From Flavobacteriaceae bacterium (GTDB lineage Bacteria; Bacteroidota; Bacteroidia; Flavobacteriales; Flavobacteriaceae): 64,000 nucleotides of DNA. Made by a program: the position numbers and the translations under genes. The stretch is taken from NCBI GenBank assembly GCA_016780345.1, contig JADHLZ010000003.1, positions 1 through 64,000 on the forward strand. The letters are read 5' to 3'. Numbering within the stretch: the stretch's first letter is position 1; each line of letters opens with the position of its first letter. Below the pieces are notes generated by a model. That model searched no databases and was not told the DNA's origin. It saw only the letters and a list, made by a program, of their open reading frames with translations. Shown here piece after piece: positions 1-8,995 of this stretch.

Positions 1-231
1 GCTATGGTTTCAAAGCCAAAAGTTCTACTAGCTGATGAACCAACAGGGGCTTTAGATTCTAAAACATCCAAAGAGGTTATGGCTTTGATTCAACAAATCA
101 ATAAATCTGGAAAAACAGTTCTTATTGTAACTCATGAAGAAGACATTGCAAAAATGTGCTCTAGAATAGTTAGGTTAAAAGATGGAGTGATCATGGAGGA
201 TAAAAAAAATAAAATGATAAGTGCAATTTAA
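1..231 (+). CDS. ABC transporter ATP-binding protein, MacB/LolD type (5' truncated by window edge)
   Basis: Frame is open to base 1; Walker B/D-loop 'VLLADEPTGALDSKTSKEVM' and H-loop 'VTHEEDIA'; stop overlaps the next ATG. Confidence 0.9.
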   Translation, partial: AMVSKPKVLLADEPTGALDSKTSKEVMALIQQINKSGKTVLIVTHEEDIAKMCSRIVRLKDGVIMEDKKNKMISAI

Positions 232-1463
232 TGTTTAGTAGAGACCGCTGGTTAGAAATATTCGAAACAATTAAAAAGAACAAGCTTAGAACTTTTCTTT
301 CAGGTTTTACAGTGGCTTTAGGGATTCTAATCTTTGTAGTTCTTTTTGGTTTTGGAAACGGACTAAGAAATACTTTTGATAAATTCTTTAAAGATGATGC
401 AATAAACACAATATGGCTAAATCCATCAAGAACTTCTAAACCTTACATGGGTTATGAAGCTAATCGAAGAATTGAGTTTGATAATGATGATATGGAGGAT
501 ATTCAGAAAAGATTTGATTTTTATATTGAAGGAATGACCCCAAGAATTTCTTTTAGCGGAAATGTAGGCTACAAACTAGAATCAAATAATTATTCTGTAA
601 GAGGAGTAGGCCCTTCTCATCAAAAAAATGAGATGACCATCATTATGAAAGGTAGATTTTTAAACGGATTAGATATTGAAAATAAAGAAAGAAATGTAGT
701 AATTGGTAGACTTGTCGAGCAAGATCTATTCAAAGGTGAAGATGGTATCGGAAAATTTATAAGCGGTGGCGGAAGGTCATGGAAAGTAGTTGGGGTCTTT
801 CAAGATGACGGAGGTGATAGAGAAGAACGAATAATTTATGCTCCATACACAACCGTTCAGTCCATTAGAAAAAGTACTGACAAAGTAGATCAAATTATAA
901 TTTCTTATAAACCTGAAATTGGCTATGTTGGAGCGGTAGCTTTTGAAAAGCAGTTAAAAAAATACATGAAGCAAAAAAAGTTTATTGATCCTAAAGATCC
1001 AAGAGGGATTTTTATAAGAAGTGCTTCAAACGACATGAAAGAAAACGATCAATTTGCTTCAGTTCTTCAATATATTATTTCGTTTGTTGGTATTGGAACT
1101 CTTCTTGCAGGGATTATTGGAATTTCTAATATTATGGTTTTTGTAGTTAAAGAAAGAACCAAAGAACTTGGTATCAGAAAAGCTATAGGTGCTACACCAA
1201 AATCTATAGTAGGTATGATACTTCATGAATCAATTTTTATAACAACAATTTCTGGATATTTCGGATTATTGTTTGGTGTTGGATTATTAAATTTTATTGG
1301 AGATAAATTAGAAGAAGAATACTATATTACAGATCCTAGTATTGATATTTCCACAGGAATTGCTGCTACGATTGTATTAATCATTTTTGGAGCATTTGCT
1401 GGATATTTACCAGCAAAAAGAGCTGCTCAAATTAAACCTATTGAAGCTTTAAGAGACGAATAA
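231..1463 (+). CDS. ABC transporter permease (MacB/FtsX family)
   Basis: N-terminal TM, periplasmic domain, C-terminal FtsX-like motif 'VKERTKELGIRKAIGATPKSIVGMILHES'. Confidence 0.9.
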   Translation: MFSRDRWLEIFETIKKNKLRTFLSGFTVALGILIFVVLFGFGNGLRNTFDKFFKDDAINTIWLNPSRTSKPYMGYEANRRIEFDNDDMEDIQKRFDFYIEGMTPRISFSGNVGYKLESNNYSVRGVGPSHQKNEMTIIMKGRFLNGLDIENKERNVVIGRLVEQDLFKGEDGIGKFISGGGRSWKVVGVFQDDGGDREERIIYAPYTTVQSIRKSTDKVDQIIISYKPEIGYVGAVAFEKQLKKYMKQKKFIDPKDPRGIFIRSASNDMKENDQFASVLQYIISFVGIGTLLAGIIGISNIMVFVVKERTKELGIRKAIGATPKSIVGMILHESIFITTISGYFGLLFGVGLLNFIGDKLEEEYYITDPSIDISTGIAATIVLIIFGAFAGYLPAKRAAQIKPIEALRDE

Positions 1464-1464
1464 T

Positions 1465-2730
1465 ATGAAAAAAATATTTGATAATGATACGTGGCAAGAA
1501 ATATTTGGTTCTATTAAAAAAAATAGAACAAGAACCATAATAACTATGATAGGAGTTTTATGGGGAATCTTTATCTACATAACGCTTGCAGGATCTTCAA
1601 AAGGTCTTGACAATGGATTTGAGAGAGCATTTCAGTCTATCGCTTCAAATAGTATATTTATTTGGGCTCAGTACACAAGCCTTCCATATGCCGGGTACAA
1701 AGCCGAAAGAGGAATTCAACTTAAATTAAGTGATGTAGATGTTATTAAGAAAAAAGTAAAAGACATCAAGTTTATCGCTCCAAGAAATGTTGCAGGAGTT
1801 TTTGGCTCAGCAGGAGGAAATATTGTAAGAGGAAATAAAACAGGTACCTATGCTATTTATGGAGAGTTTCCTGAATACATTAAGATTGCAACATCAAAAA
1901 TTTACGATGGTGGAAGATTTATAAACGAATCAGATATCAAGTATGAACGAAAAGTTTGTATTATTGGAGAGAGAACACAACAAGAATTATTTGAGGAGGA
2001 CGAAAACCCAATAGGAAAATTTATTAGTATAAATAAGATGAACTTTAAAGTAGTGGGAGTTCACAAATTTGTGCAAGGAGGAGGTTTTGGTGATGATGGT
2101 GATATTTACATTCCTTTTGCAACTTTTAAGAAAATTTTTAATACAGGAGAAAATGTTAATTTTTTCATGATAGCAGCCAAAGACAACGTAGATGGAGTAA
2201 GAGTTGAAAAGGAAATCAAAGCTACTTTAAAAGAAATACACAAAATACATCCTGATGACGAAAGAGCAATCTCAGGATTTAATTTAGGAGAAGTTTTTAA
2301 AAAAACAATGAATTTTGCCAATGGATTAACCTTTTTATCCTTGATTGTAGGTATAACTACAATTTTAGCTGGAGTAATAGGCATTGGAAATATACTGCTA
2401 ATATCAGTTAAAGAGAGAACTAAAGAAATTGGAATAAGACGTGCTCTTGGCGCAACTCCGTCAGAAGTAAGAGCTCAAATAATATTGGAATCCGTTTTTT
2501 TAACAACTTTTGCTGGAATAATAGGAATTGTACTGGGATCATTTGTTTTATATGGTATTAATGCCGCTACAATTGATGTGACAGACTTTCCGTATACTAA
2601 TCCAACTGTACCAATTCCTTATGTTTTAGGTGCGCTCGCATTTATGATAATACTTGGAACACTAATAGGAATCATTCCTGCTCAAAGAGCAGTAAGTATA
2701 AAACCAATAGACGCTTTAAGAGAAGAATAA
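1465..2730 (+). CDS. ABC transporter permease (MacB/FtsX family), paralog of the preceding gene
   Basis: 'VKERTKEIGIRRALGATPSEVRAQIILES' and the same domain layout. Confidence 0.9.
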   Translation: MKKIFDNDTWQEIFGSIKKNRTRTIITMIGVLWGIFIYITLAGSSKGLDNGFERAFQSIASNSIFIWAQYTSLPYAGYKAERGIQLKLSDVDVIKKKVKDIKFIAPRNVAGVFGSAGGNIVRGNKTGTYAIYGEFPEYIKIATSKIYDGGRFINESDIKYERKVCIIGERTQQELFEEDENPIGKFISINKMNFKVVGVHKFVQGGGFGDDGDIYIPFATFKKIFNTGENVNFFMIAAKDNVDGVRVEKEIKATLKEIHKIHPDDERAISGFNLGEVFKKTMNFANGLTFLSLIVGITTILAGVIGIGNILLISVKERTKEIGIRRALGATPSEVRAQIILESVFLTTFAGIIGIVLGSFVLYGINAATIDVTDFPYTNPTVPIPYVLGALAFMIILGTLIGIIPAQRAVSIKPIDALREE

Positions 2731-2749
2731 TTAAAAACAATAAATAACA

Positions 2750-3877
2750 ATGAAATATTTAAAATACGTAGGACTATTTGCCTTAGGCTTTGGAATATTA
2801 TTTTCAATTGCATTTTTCGTAAAATCAAATAGTAGATCTGCAATTCAGTATGAAACTCAAACTTTAATCACCGCTACAATTGAAGATAAAATAGTAGCTA
2901 CGGGAAAAGTTTTACCAGAAGACGAAGTAAATGTTGTACCTCAAATTGCTGGAATAATACAGGAGCTTTATGTGGAAGAGGGTGATGAGGTTTCTACGGG
3001 TGATTTAATTGCAAAAATTAAAGTTGTTCCAAACGAACAAACTTTAAATAGTGCCGAGGGAAGAGTGAAAAGTGCTCAGATTGTAATGAACAATTCTAAA
3101 ATTGAATTTGAAAGAAATAAAATTCTTTATGAAAAAGAAATTATTTCTGAACAAGATTTCAATTCGGCAACTTTGAGATACAATCAGGACATGCAAAATT
3201 TATCTAATGCAAAAAGCGATTTACAGATTATTAAATTAGGGTCTTCTGGAGGTTCAACTATAACTAATACAAATGTTAGGGCAACTGTTTCTGGAACCAT
3301 ATTGGAAATTCCTGTCGAAGAAGGAGATCAAGTTATTCAAGCAAATACATTTAATGCAGGAACCATAATAGCTACCATCGCAGATCTTAATAAAATGATT
3401 TTTGAAGGTCAAGTTGACGAGGGTGAAGTTGGAAAACTTTCTCTGAATATGCCATTAATAGTAACACTTGGTGCTATTGAGGGTAAAGAATACGATGCAA
3501 AACTTAGATTAATTGCACCTAAAGGAACAGAAGTAGCAGGAGCAATACAATTTAAAATTGAGGGAGAAGTTTATTTAGATGATGAATATGTAGTTAGAGC
3601 TGGATACAGTGCTAATGCATCAATTGTAGCTGAAAAGAAAGTAGATGTTTTAGCCATAAGCGAAGCGCTTTTACAATATGATAGTAAAACTAAAAAACCT
3701 TATGTTGAAATTGAAACTTCTTCTCAAAAGTTTGAAAGAAGAGACGTTAAACTAGGAATTTCAGATGGAGTTAATGCGGAACTTTTAAGTGGGGTATCTA
3801 AAACAGACAAAATTAAAGTTTGGAATAGAACTGAACCTGATAAAAGAGGTGATGTAGACAGTGAAGATGCTGGATAA
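2750..3877 (+). CDS. Efflux periplasmic adaptor (HlyD/MacA family)
   Basis: N-terminal TM, lipoyl-like 'VVPQIAGIIQELYVEEGDEVSTGDLIAKI', coiled-coil hairpin, second lipoyl half. Confidence 0.88.
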   Translation: MKYLKYVGLFALGFGILFSIAFFVKSNSRSAIQYETQTLITATIEDKIVATGKVLPEDEVNVVPQIAGIIQELYVEEGDEVSTGDLIAKIKVVPNEQTLNSAEGRVKSAQIVMNNSKIEFERNKILYEKEIISEQDFNSATLRYNQDMQNLSNAKSDLQIIKLGSSGGSTITNTNVRATVSGTILEIPVEEGDQVIQANTFNAGTIIATIADLNKMIFEGQVDEGEVGKLSLNMPLIVTLGAIEGKEYDAKLRLIAPKGTEVAGAIQFKIEGEVYLDDEYVVRAGYSANASIVAEKKVDVLAISEALLQYDSKTKKPYVEIETSSQKFERRDVKLGISDGVNAELLSGVSKTDKIKVWNRTEPDKRGDVDSEDAG

Positions 3878-3901
3878 GATAATTAAAGCAATAAAAGAAT
3901 T

Positions 3902-5320
3902 ATGAAAAAAATTATATTAACATTTTTAACACTATTGCTTTCGGGTTCCCAATATGCACAAGAGCCCTGGACATTAGAAGCATGTGTCGAAAGAGCCCTG
4001 GAAATGAATATTTCTATTAAGCAATCTCAACTTGATTATGTCAATTCTGAAATAGAAAAGAAGGGGGCTATTGGGAATTTTTTGCCAAATGTAAACGTTG
4101 GAGGAAATCATTCTTGGAATGTAGGATTAAATCAGAATATTACAACTGGTTTACTTGAAAATGTTACAACACAGTTCTCCTCAATGAATTTAAATCTAAA
4201 TGTAGACCTTTATAACGGATTACAAAATGTCAAAAGACTTCACAGAGCAAATTTATCTTTATTAGCTAGTCAATATCAGCTTGAAGACATGGCTGAAAAT
4301 GTTGCTCTTCTTGTTGCAAATTCTTATTTGCAAGTTCTATTTAGTAAAGAAGCATTGGCTGCTCAAAAATTACAATTAGAAATTACCAAAAGAGAATTAG
4401 ATAGAACTAAAAAGTTGATAAGTTCTGGTGTAATTCCAAAGGGAGATGTTTATGAGGTTGAGGCAAACTTAGCTTCTCAAGAAAAAAGTGTTGTGGATGC
4501 ACAGAATGCGTATTATCTTTCAAAAATTGCACTTGCGCAACTTATTTTGATTGATGATTATGAAAACTTTAAAATTGCTAATGAAAAATACGATATCCCA
4601 GTTTCAGATATTTTATCTAAAACACCAACTGAGATTTTCAGTTATGCTGTAGAAAACAAAAAAGATATAAAACTTATTGAAACTAATGTTGAAATAGCTA
4701 AAAAGGATTTAGAAATTTCTAAAGCTTTGTCAATGCCAAGATTATCTGCTTTTTATTCTTATAGTTCAAGAATAAGTTATAGTGATAGAATTGTTCCGAC
4801 AGGTGAGTATGGGTTAAATACGATTGGAGTTGTAGAAAGTACTAATGAAAAAGTTGTTGCTCCTTATCCAATATATAAAACAGAAAAACCGTTATCTTTT
4901 TCAGATCAGTTTGATTTAAATAAGGGTCAAAATTTTGGACTTAGTTTGTCAATACCAATTCTAAATAGTTTTAGCACAAGAAACAATATTGATAGATCTA
5001 AAATTAATATTTTAAGAAGCGTTAACTCTCTTGAACAAAAAAAATTAGATTTAGAAAACACAGTTAATCAGTCTTATAATGATGCAAAAGGTGCTATTAA
5101 AGCATATCAAGCATCCCTAAAGTTATTAGCAGCAAGAAAACAAGCTTTTGAGTATGCCTCTGATAAATTTGAAATAGGAACGATGAACTCATTTGATTTC
5201 TCTCAAGCTAAACAGCGATATGAACTCGCTCAGTTTGAATTAATTAGGACAAAGTATGATTATATTTTTAAACTCAAAGTATTAGAATTTTATTTTGGAG
5301 CTCCAATTACGGTTAATTAA
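3902..5320 (+). CDS. TolC family outer membrane efflux protein
   Basis: Signal peptide, 'WTLEACVERALEMNISIKQSQLDY', duplicated coiled-coil architecture. Confidence 0.9.
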   Translation: MKKIILTFLTLLLSGSQYAQEPWTLEACVERALEMNISIKQSQLDYVNSEIEKKGAIGNFLPNVNVGGNHSWNVGLNQNITTGLLENVTTQFSSMNLNLNVDLYNGLQNVKRLHRANLSLLASQYQLEDMAENVALLVANSYLQVLFSKEALAAQKLQLEITKRELDRTKKLISSGVIPKGDVYEVEANLASQEKSVVDAQNAYYLSKIALAQLILIDDYENFKIANEKYDIPVSDILSKTPTEIFSYAVENKKDIKLIETNVEIAKKDLEISKALSMPRLSAFYSYSSRISYSDRIVPTGEYGLNTIGVVESTNEKVVAPYPIYKTEKPLSFSDQFDLNKGQNFGLSLSIPILNSFSTRNNIDRSKINILRSVNSLEQKKLDLENTVNQSYNDAKGAIKAYQASLKLLAARKQAFEYASDKFEIGTMNSFDFSQAKQRYELAQFELIRTKYDYIFKLKVLEFYFGAPITVN

Positions 5321-5998
5321 ATGTGTCATATTCTAAACATAGAAACTTCTTCAACTAATTGTTCTGTTTCGTTATCAAAAAATGGAAAGTTAACATCTAT
5401 AATGGAAGAAAATGACGAAAAATATTCTCATTCAACTAAATTACACCTGTTTATAAAGGATGTCCTTGAGGAGTCGAATATCAATGTAAATGAACTTTCA
5501 GCCGTTTCAGTTAGTAAAGGTCCTGGATCTTATACTGGTCTTAGAATTGGAGTAGCAGCTGCCAAGGGGTTGTGCTTTTCTTTAGATATTCCACTGATTT
5601 CTATTTCAACTCTTTTAATTTTAGCCAAACAAGTAAAAGTTGATAGTGGTTATATACTACCAGTATTAGATTCCAGAAGAAATGAAGTTTACAGTGCTGT
5701 ATATGATCATAAATTTAATTTGATTGAGAATGATTCACCCGTAACACTTAAAAAAGATTCATTTAAAAAATATTTAAAAAATAACAGGGTAAATTTAGTT
5801 GGTAGTGGACAGAATAAATGTAAGGATATTATCAGTGATAGTAAAAATTTAATTTTTTTTGATTCAAATACCTATCCTTCTTCAAATGAGATGTCTCTAC
5901 TGTCTTTTCAGAAATATCAAAATGCAGATTTTGAAAACCTTGCATATTTCGAACCTGCTTATTTAAAGAATTTTATATTAGATAGTCTTAACCATTAA
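5321..5998 (+). CDS. tsaB: tRNA threonylcarbamoyladenosine biosynthesis protein TsaB
   Basis: 'ILNIETSSTNCSVSL', 'SVSKGPGSYTGLRIGVAAAKGLCFSLDIPLISISTL'. Confidence 0.93.
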   Translation: MCHILNIETSSTNCSVSLSKNGKLTSIMEENDEKYSHSTKLHLFIKDVLEESNINVNELSAVSVSKGPGSYTGLRIGVAAAKGLCFSLDIPLISISTLLILAKQVKVDSGYILPVLDSRRNEVYSAVYDHKFNLIENDSPVTLKKDSFKKYLKNNRVNLVGSGQNKCKDIISDSKNLIFFDSNTYPSSNEMSLLSFQKYQNADFENLAYFEPAYLKNFILDSLNH

Positions 5999-6869
5999 TA
6001 GCATTAACTTCAGATATTTTTCCAGGTAACATATCTTTTAACATTGTTTCAATTCCACTTTTTAATGTAATTGTTGAAGAAGGACAGCCACTACACGCAC
6101 CTTGTAGAATTACATTTACTTTTTTTGTTTCAGTCTCATAAGATTCGAATAGAATATTTCCACCATCAGAAGCAACTGCAGGCTTTATGTTCTCATCAAT
6201 AATTTTTATGATTTCTTTTGAAACATCATCAATAGGAGTATCAGTTTTAACTTTTGAAGCTTTTTTAATATTTTCCTCAAATACAATAGTATTTTTATCC
6301 TGAATGAACGACCTAATAAACTCTCTTACATCCATCACATTTTCTTCCCACTTGAATCCAGGTTTTTGAATAATTGAAACAAAATTAAAGTCAAAAAAAA
6401 CTTCCTTTACAAATTCAAACCCAAATAATGATTTTGCTAATGGAGATTCATATGAATCTTCAAGTGATTTAAACTCATAAATATCACTAACAATTCTTTT
6501 ATTTACCACAAACTTCATGGCATTTGGGTTAGGAGTGCTTTCAGCATAAACAGTCACTGGAGATGTTTTTTTAATTTGATTTTTACTTACAACTCCTCCC
6601 TTATTTAGAAAATCTTGTAGTTGAGAGCATAATTCTTCTTGAACATCTGCCCAATCTAAAATATTAAGTTTTTCTATATATATTGAATATTTGTTTAGAG
6701 TAACTTTTTTTATAAATGGTAAATAAAAAATTTGTTGAATTAAGGGGAAATCGTTAGTTTCTTCAATCTTATGAAATTCAATTCTTTTTTCTGAAAGAAA
6801 GTTATTAGAATAAAACTCAAGCTCTTCTTCCCGGCTAGTTTCTTTATACTTAATAATATGGTTATTCAT
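5988..6869 (-). CDS. NifU family Fe-S scaffold/carrier protein (Nfu_N plus NifU domain)
   Basis: 'AESTPNPNAMKFVVNK' Nfu_N motif and C-terminal 'LQGACSGCPSSTITLKSGIETML' CxxC. Confidence 0.9.
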   Translation of the reverse strand: MNNHIIKYKETSREEELEFYSNNFLSEKRIEFHKIEETNDFPLIQQIFYLPFIKKVTLNKYSIYIEKLNILDWADVQEELCSQLQDFLNKGGVVSKNQIKKTSPVTVYAESTPNPNAMKFVVNKRIVSDIYEFKSLEDSYESPLAKSLFGFEFVKEVFFDFNFVSIIQKPGFKWEENVMDVREFIRSFIQDKNTIVFEENIKKASKVKTDTPIDDVSKEIIKIIDENIKPAVASDGGNILFESYETETKKVNVILQGACSGCPSSTITLKSGIETMLKDMLPGKISEVNAING

Positions 6870-7641
6870 AATCTATATAATTTATAGTGTATTTATATTC
6901 TAATAATTTTTCTAATGTTTTTGTAGAAGAATTACAATAGAACTCAAATTTAGATCTTTTCAATTCGTTTAGTAAATTATTTTCTTTTAAAATTTTTTTA
7001 GTTTGTTTTGCTACGGCCTCACCACTTTCAAGAATTTTAACTGAACCTGGCAATATTTTTTTAATACTTTCTTTTATTAAAGGATAGTGGGTACAACCTA
7101 AAACTAAATGATCAATATTGTATTTAATCATTGGTTTAATATACTTATTTAAAAGTTTTTGTAACTCATTTCCATTTGTAATACCATTTTCTATTAATTC
7201 AACTAAACCATCTCCGTTTTTTTCAATAATATTTATATTGTCGCAATATTGGTTTGATGTTGTATTAAATAGTTGACTTGATAGAGTCCCTTTCGTTGCA
7301 AGAACACCAATTGAACCTGTTTTAGTATTTAATGCAGCTGGTTTTATTGCTGGTTCAACTCCGATAAAGTTTATGTCATAAAGATTTCTTAAATATGAAA
7401 TACTATTGGTTGTAGCAGTATTACACGCAACAATAATTAATTTACAATTTTTACTCAATAACCATTCTGTATTTTTTTTGCATATATTATTAATTTGTTC
7501 TTTAGATTTTTTTCCATAAGGGGAATTAAAATTATCAGACAGATAAATTACGTTTTCATTAGGCAATAATTTTTTAATTGAATTTAAAATTGTAATTCCT
7601 CCCACACCCGAGTCAAAAATGCCTATAGGTTGATTTTGCAT
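6862..7641 (-). CDS. murI: Glutamate racemase
   Basis: 'IGIFDSGVGGITIL', 'IIVACNTATT', 'VLGCTHYPLI'. Confidence 0.95.
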   Translation of the reverse strand: MQNQPIGIFDSGVGGITILNSIKKLLPNENVIYLSDNFNSPYGKKSKEQINNICKKNTEWLLSKNCKLIIVACNTATTNSISYLRNLYDINFIGVEPAIKPAALNTKTGSIGVLATKGTLSSQLFNTTSNQYCDNINIIEKNGDGLVELIENGITNGNELQKLLNKYIKPMIKYNIDHLVLGCTHYPLIKESIKKILPGSVKILESGEAVAKQTKKILKENNLLNELKRSKFEFYCNSSTKTLEKLLEYKYTINYIDYE

Positions 7642-7652
7642 GATTTAAAAAT

Positions 7653-7686
7653 AAAAAAAACTACCTAGGGTATTAGGTAGTTTTTA
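7653..7686 (-). terminator. Intrinsic terminator downstream of ompH
   Basis: Perfect 7-bp inverted repeat CTACCTA/TAGGTAG flanked by an A-tract and a T-tract (potentially bidirectional). Confidence 0.7.
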
Positions 7687-7706
7687 TAAATTTCTTTATG
7701 AGTTCT

Positions 7707-8213
7707 TTAGAATCCTAATTCTTTTTTTACATCTTCCATCAGGTCTTTTCCATCTGCAAGAATTAAACTTCCCCCTTGAGTTCCGTCAATAACATAATCA
7801 AAACCTTGAGCTCTTGCTACTTTCTGAATAGCAGCTCTAGCTTTTTCAATTAAAGGTCTTAACAAATCAGCTTGCTTTTTTTGAATATCTTGTGATGCGG
7901 TTTGCTGATACTGTTGAATATTTTGTTCCATACCAGCTAATTCTTTTTGACGAGCTTGATTAGTAACTTCAGTTTGATTTTGCGCGTCAGCTGAATAAGT
8001 TTGCAACTTAGTTTGATATTCTTTCATTGAAGCATCAATTTCAGTTGAATAAGTTTTTTGAAGTTTTTCAAGTTGAGCTTGAGCTTCTTTAACTTCAGGC
8101 ATTTCACTAATTAGTGTTTGACTATCAATGTGTGCAATTTTACTTTGAGCTGTAATTGTAAATGAAACAAACATTAGTAAAATCGCAGCTGTTAATTTCT
8201 TAAAAATTTTCAT
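7707..8213 (-). CDS. OmpH/Skp family periplasmic chaperone
   Basis: Signal peptide, 'KIAHIDSQTLISEMPEVKEAQAQLEKLQKTY', coiled coil. Confidence 0.9.
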   Translation of the reverse strand: MKIFKKLTAAILLMFVSFTITAQSKIAHIDSQTLISEMPEVKEAQAQLEKLQKTYSTEIDASMKEYQTKLQTYSADAQNQTEVTNQARQKELAGMEQNIQQYQQTASQDIQKKQADLLRPLIEKARAAIQKVARAQGFDYVIDGTQGGSLILADGKDLMEDVKKELGF

Positions 8214-8232
8214 TTTTTTAATTTTTTAATGG

Positions 8233-8964
8233 TTACTTTTTTCTTTTTAATTTTAAAAGACTATCTCTTTTTTTTAAATAAATCTCTTTTTTTTCTTCTC
8301 TTTGTTTTAAAATTAATTCTCTTCTTGATTTTAATTCTTCAGCTTTTTGTGTTTTTTTTTCTTCAAGAAGTTTCTTTCTTTCTTCTAATTGGGGATTTAA
8401 ACTGTCTTCATTAAATTCAATGTTTAACTTTTCTAATTTATCCTCTCGTAGAATACTTTTTAAAACTAGGTCGCTAATATCGTATTTTTTTTCGGAATAA
8501 AGCACAATTGCGTCAGCAGATTGATCAAAAATTTTATCGAATTTTTTTTGTTTTGCTATACTCTGAACAACATTTAAAACCTGATCTTGTATTGGCTTTA
8601 TTAATAAAAGCTCTTGTGCTATCCAATCTCCATTAATACCAAACCTTTTCTCTTTATAATCAATAAGTTTTTTTTCTTCAAAATCAATTTCAGACTCTCT
8701 ATCTTCAATTAATTCTTTAGTCATTAGAGGACGTTCAATTTCTAGACTGTCTTTTAGATTTTCAATATATTTATTTTGAATCTCAATCTCATTTTTCCAC
8801 TCACTAATCTTTTCTTCCAATTGTTTGCTGGCAGCAGTATAATCTTCTATTTTAGACAAAATGTAATTCATGTCAATTATCCCAATTCGTTCACTTTTTT
8901 GAGTATAAGAATTATTGAAAAAAAATAGAGTTAGAATAATTAAAAATATTTTTAAGAGATTCAT
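8233..8964 (-). CDS. OmpH family protein with extended charged C-terminal tail
   Basis: Signal peptide, 'RIGIIDMNYILSKIEDYTAASKQLEEKISEW'; K/E/R-rich tail. Confidence 0.85.
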   Translation of the reverse strand: MNLLKIFLIILTLFFFNNSYTQKSERIGIIDMNYILSKIEDYTAASKQLEEKISEWKNEIEIQNKYIENLKDSLEIERPLMTKELIEDRESEIDFEEKKLIDYKEKRFGINGDWIAQELLLIKPIQDQVLNVVQSIAKQKKFDKIFDQSADAIVLYSEKKYDISDLVLKSILREDKLEKLNIEFNEDSLNPQLEERKKLLEEKKTQKAEELKSRRELILKQREEKKEIYLKKRDSLLKLKRKK

Positions 8965-8995
8965 TTAACTAAATATTAAGTTAAATATAAGTATT

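Noticed and set aside
8229-8414. 61-aa plus-strand F/L-rich ORF
   Set aside because: Antisense to the K/E-rich tail of OmpH; apparent hydrophobicity is a complement artefact.
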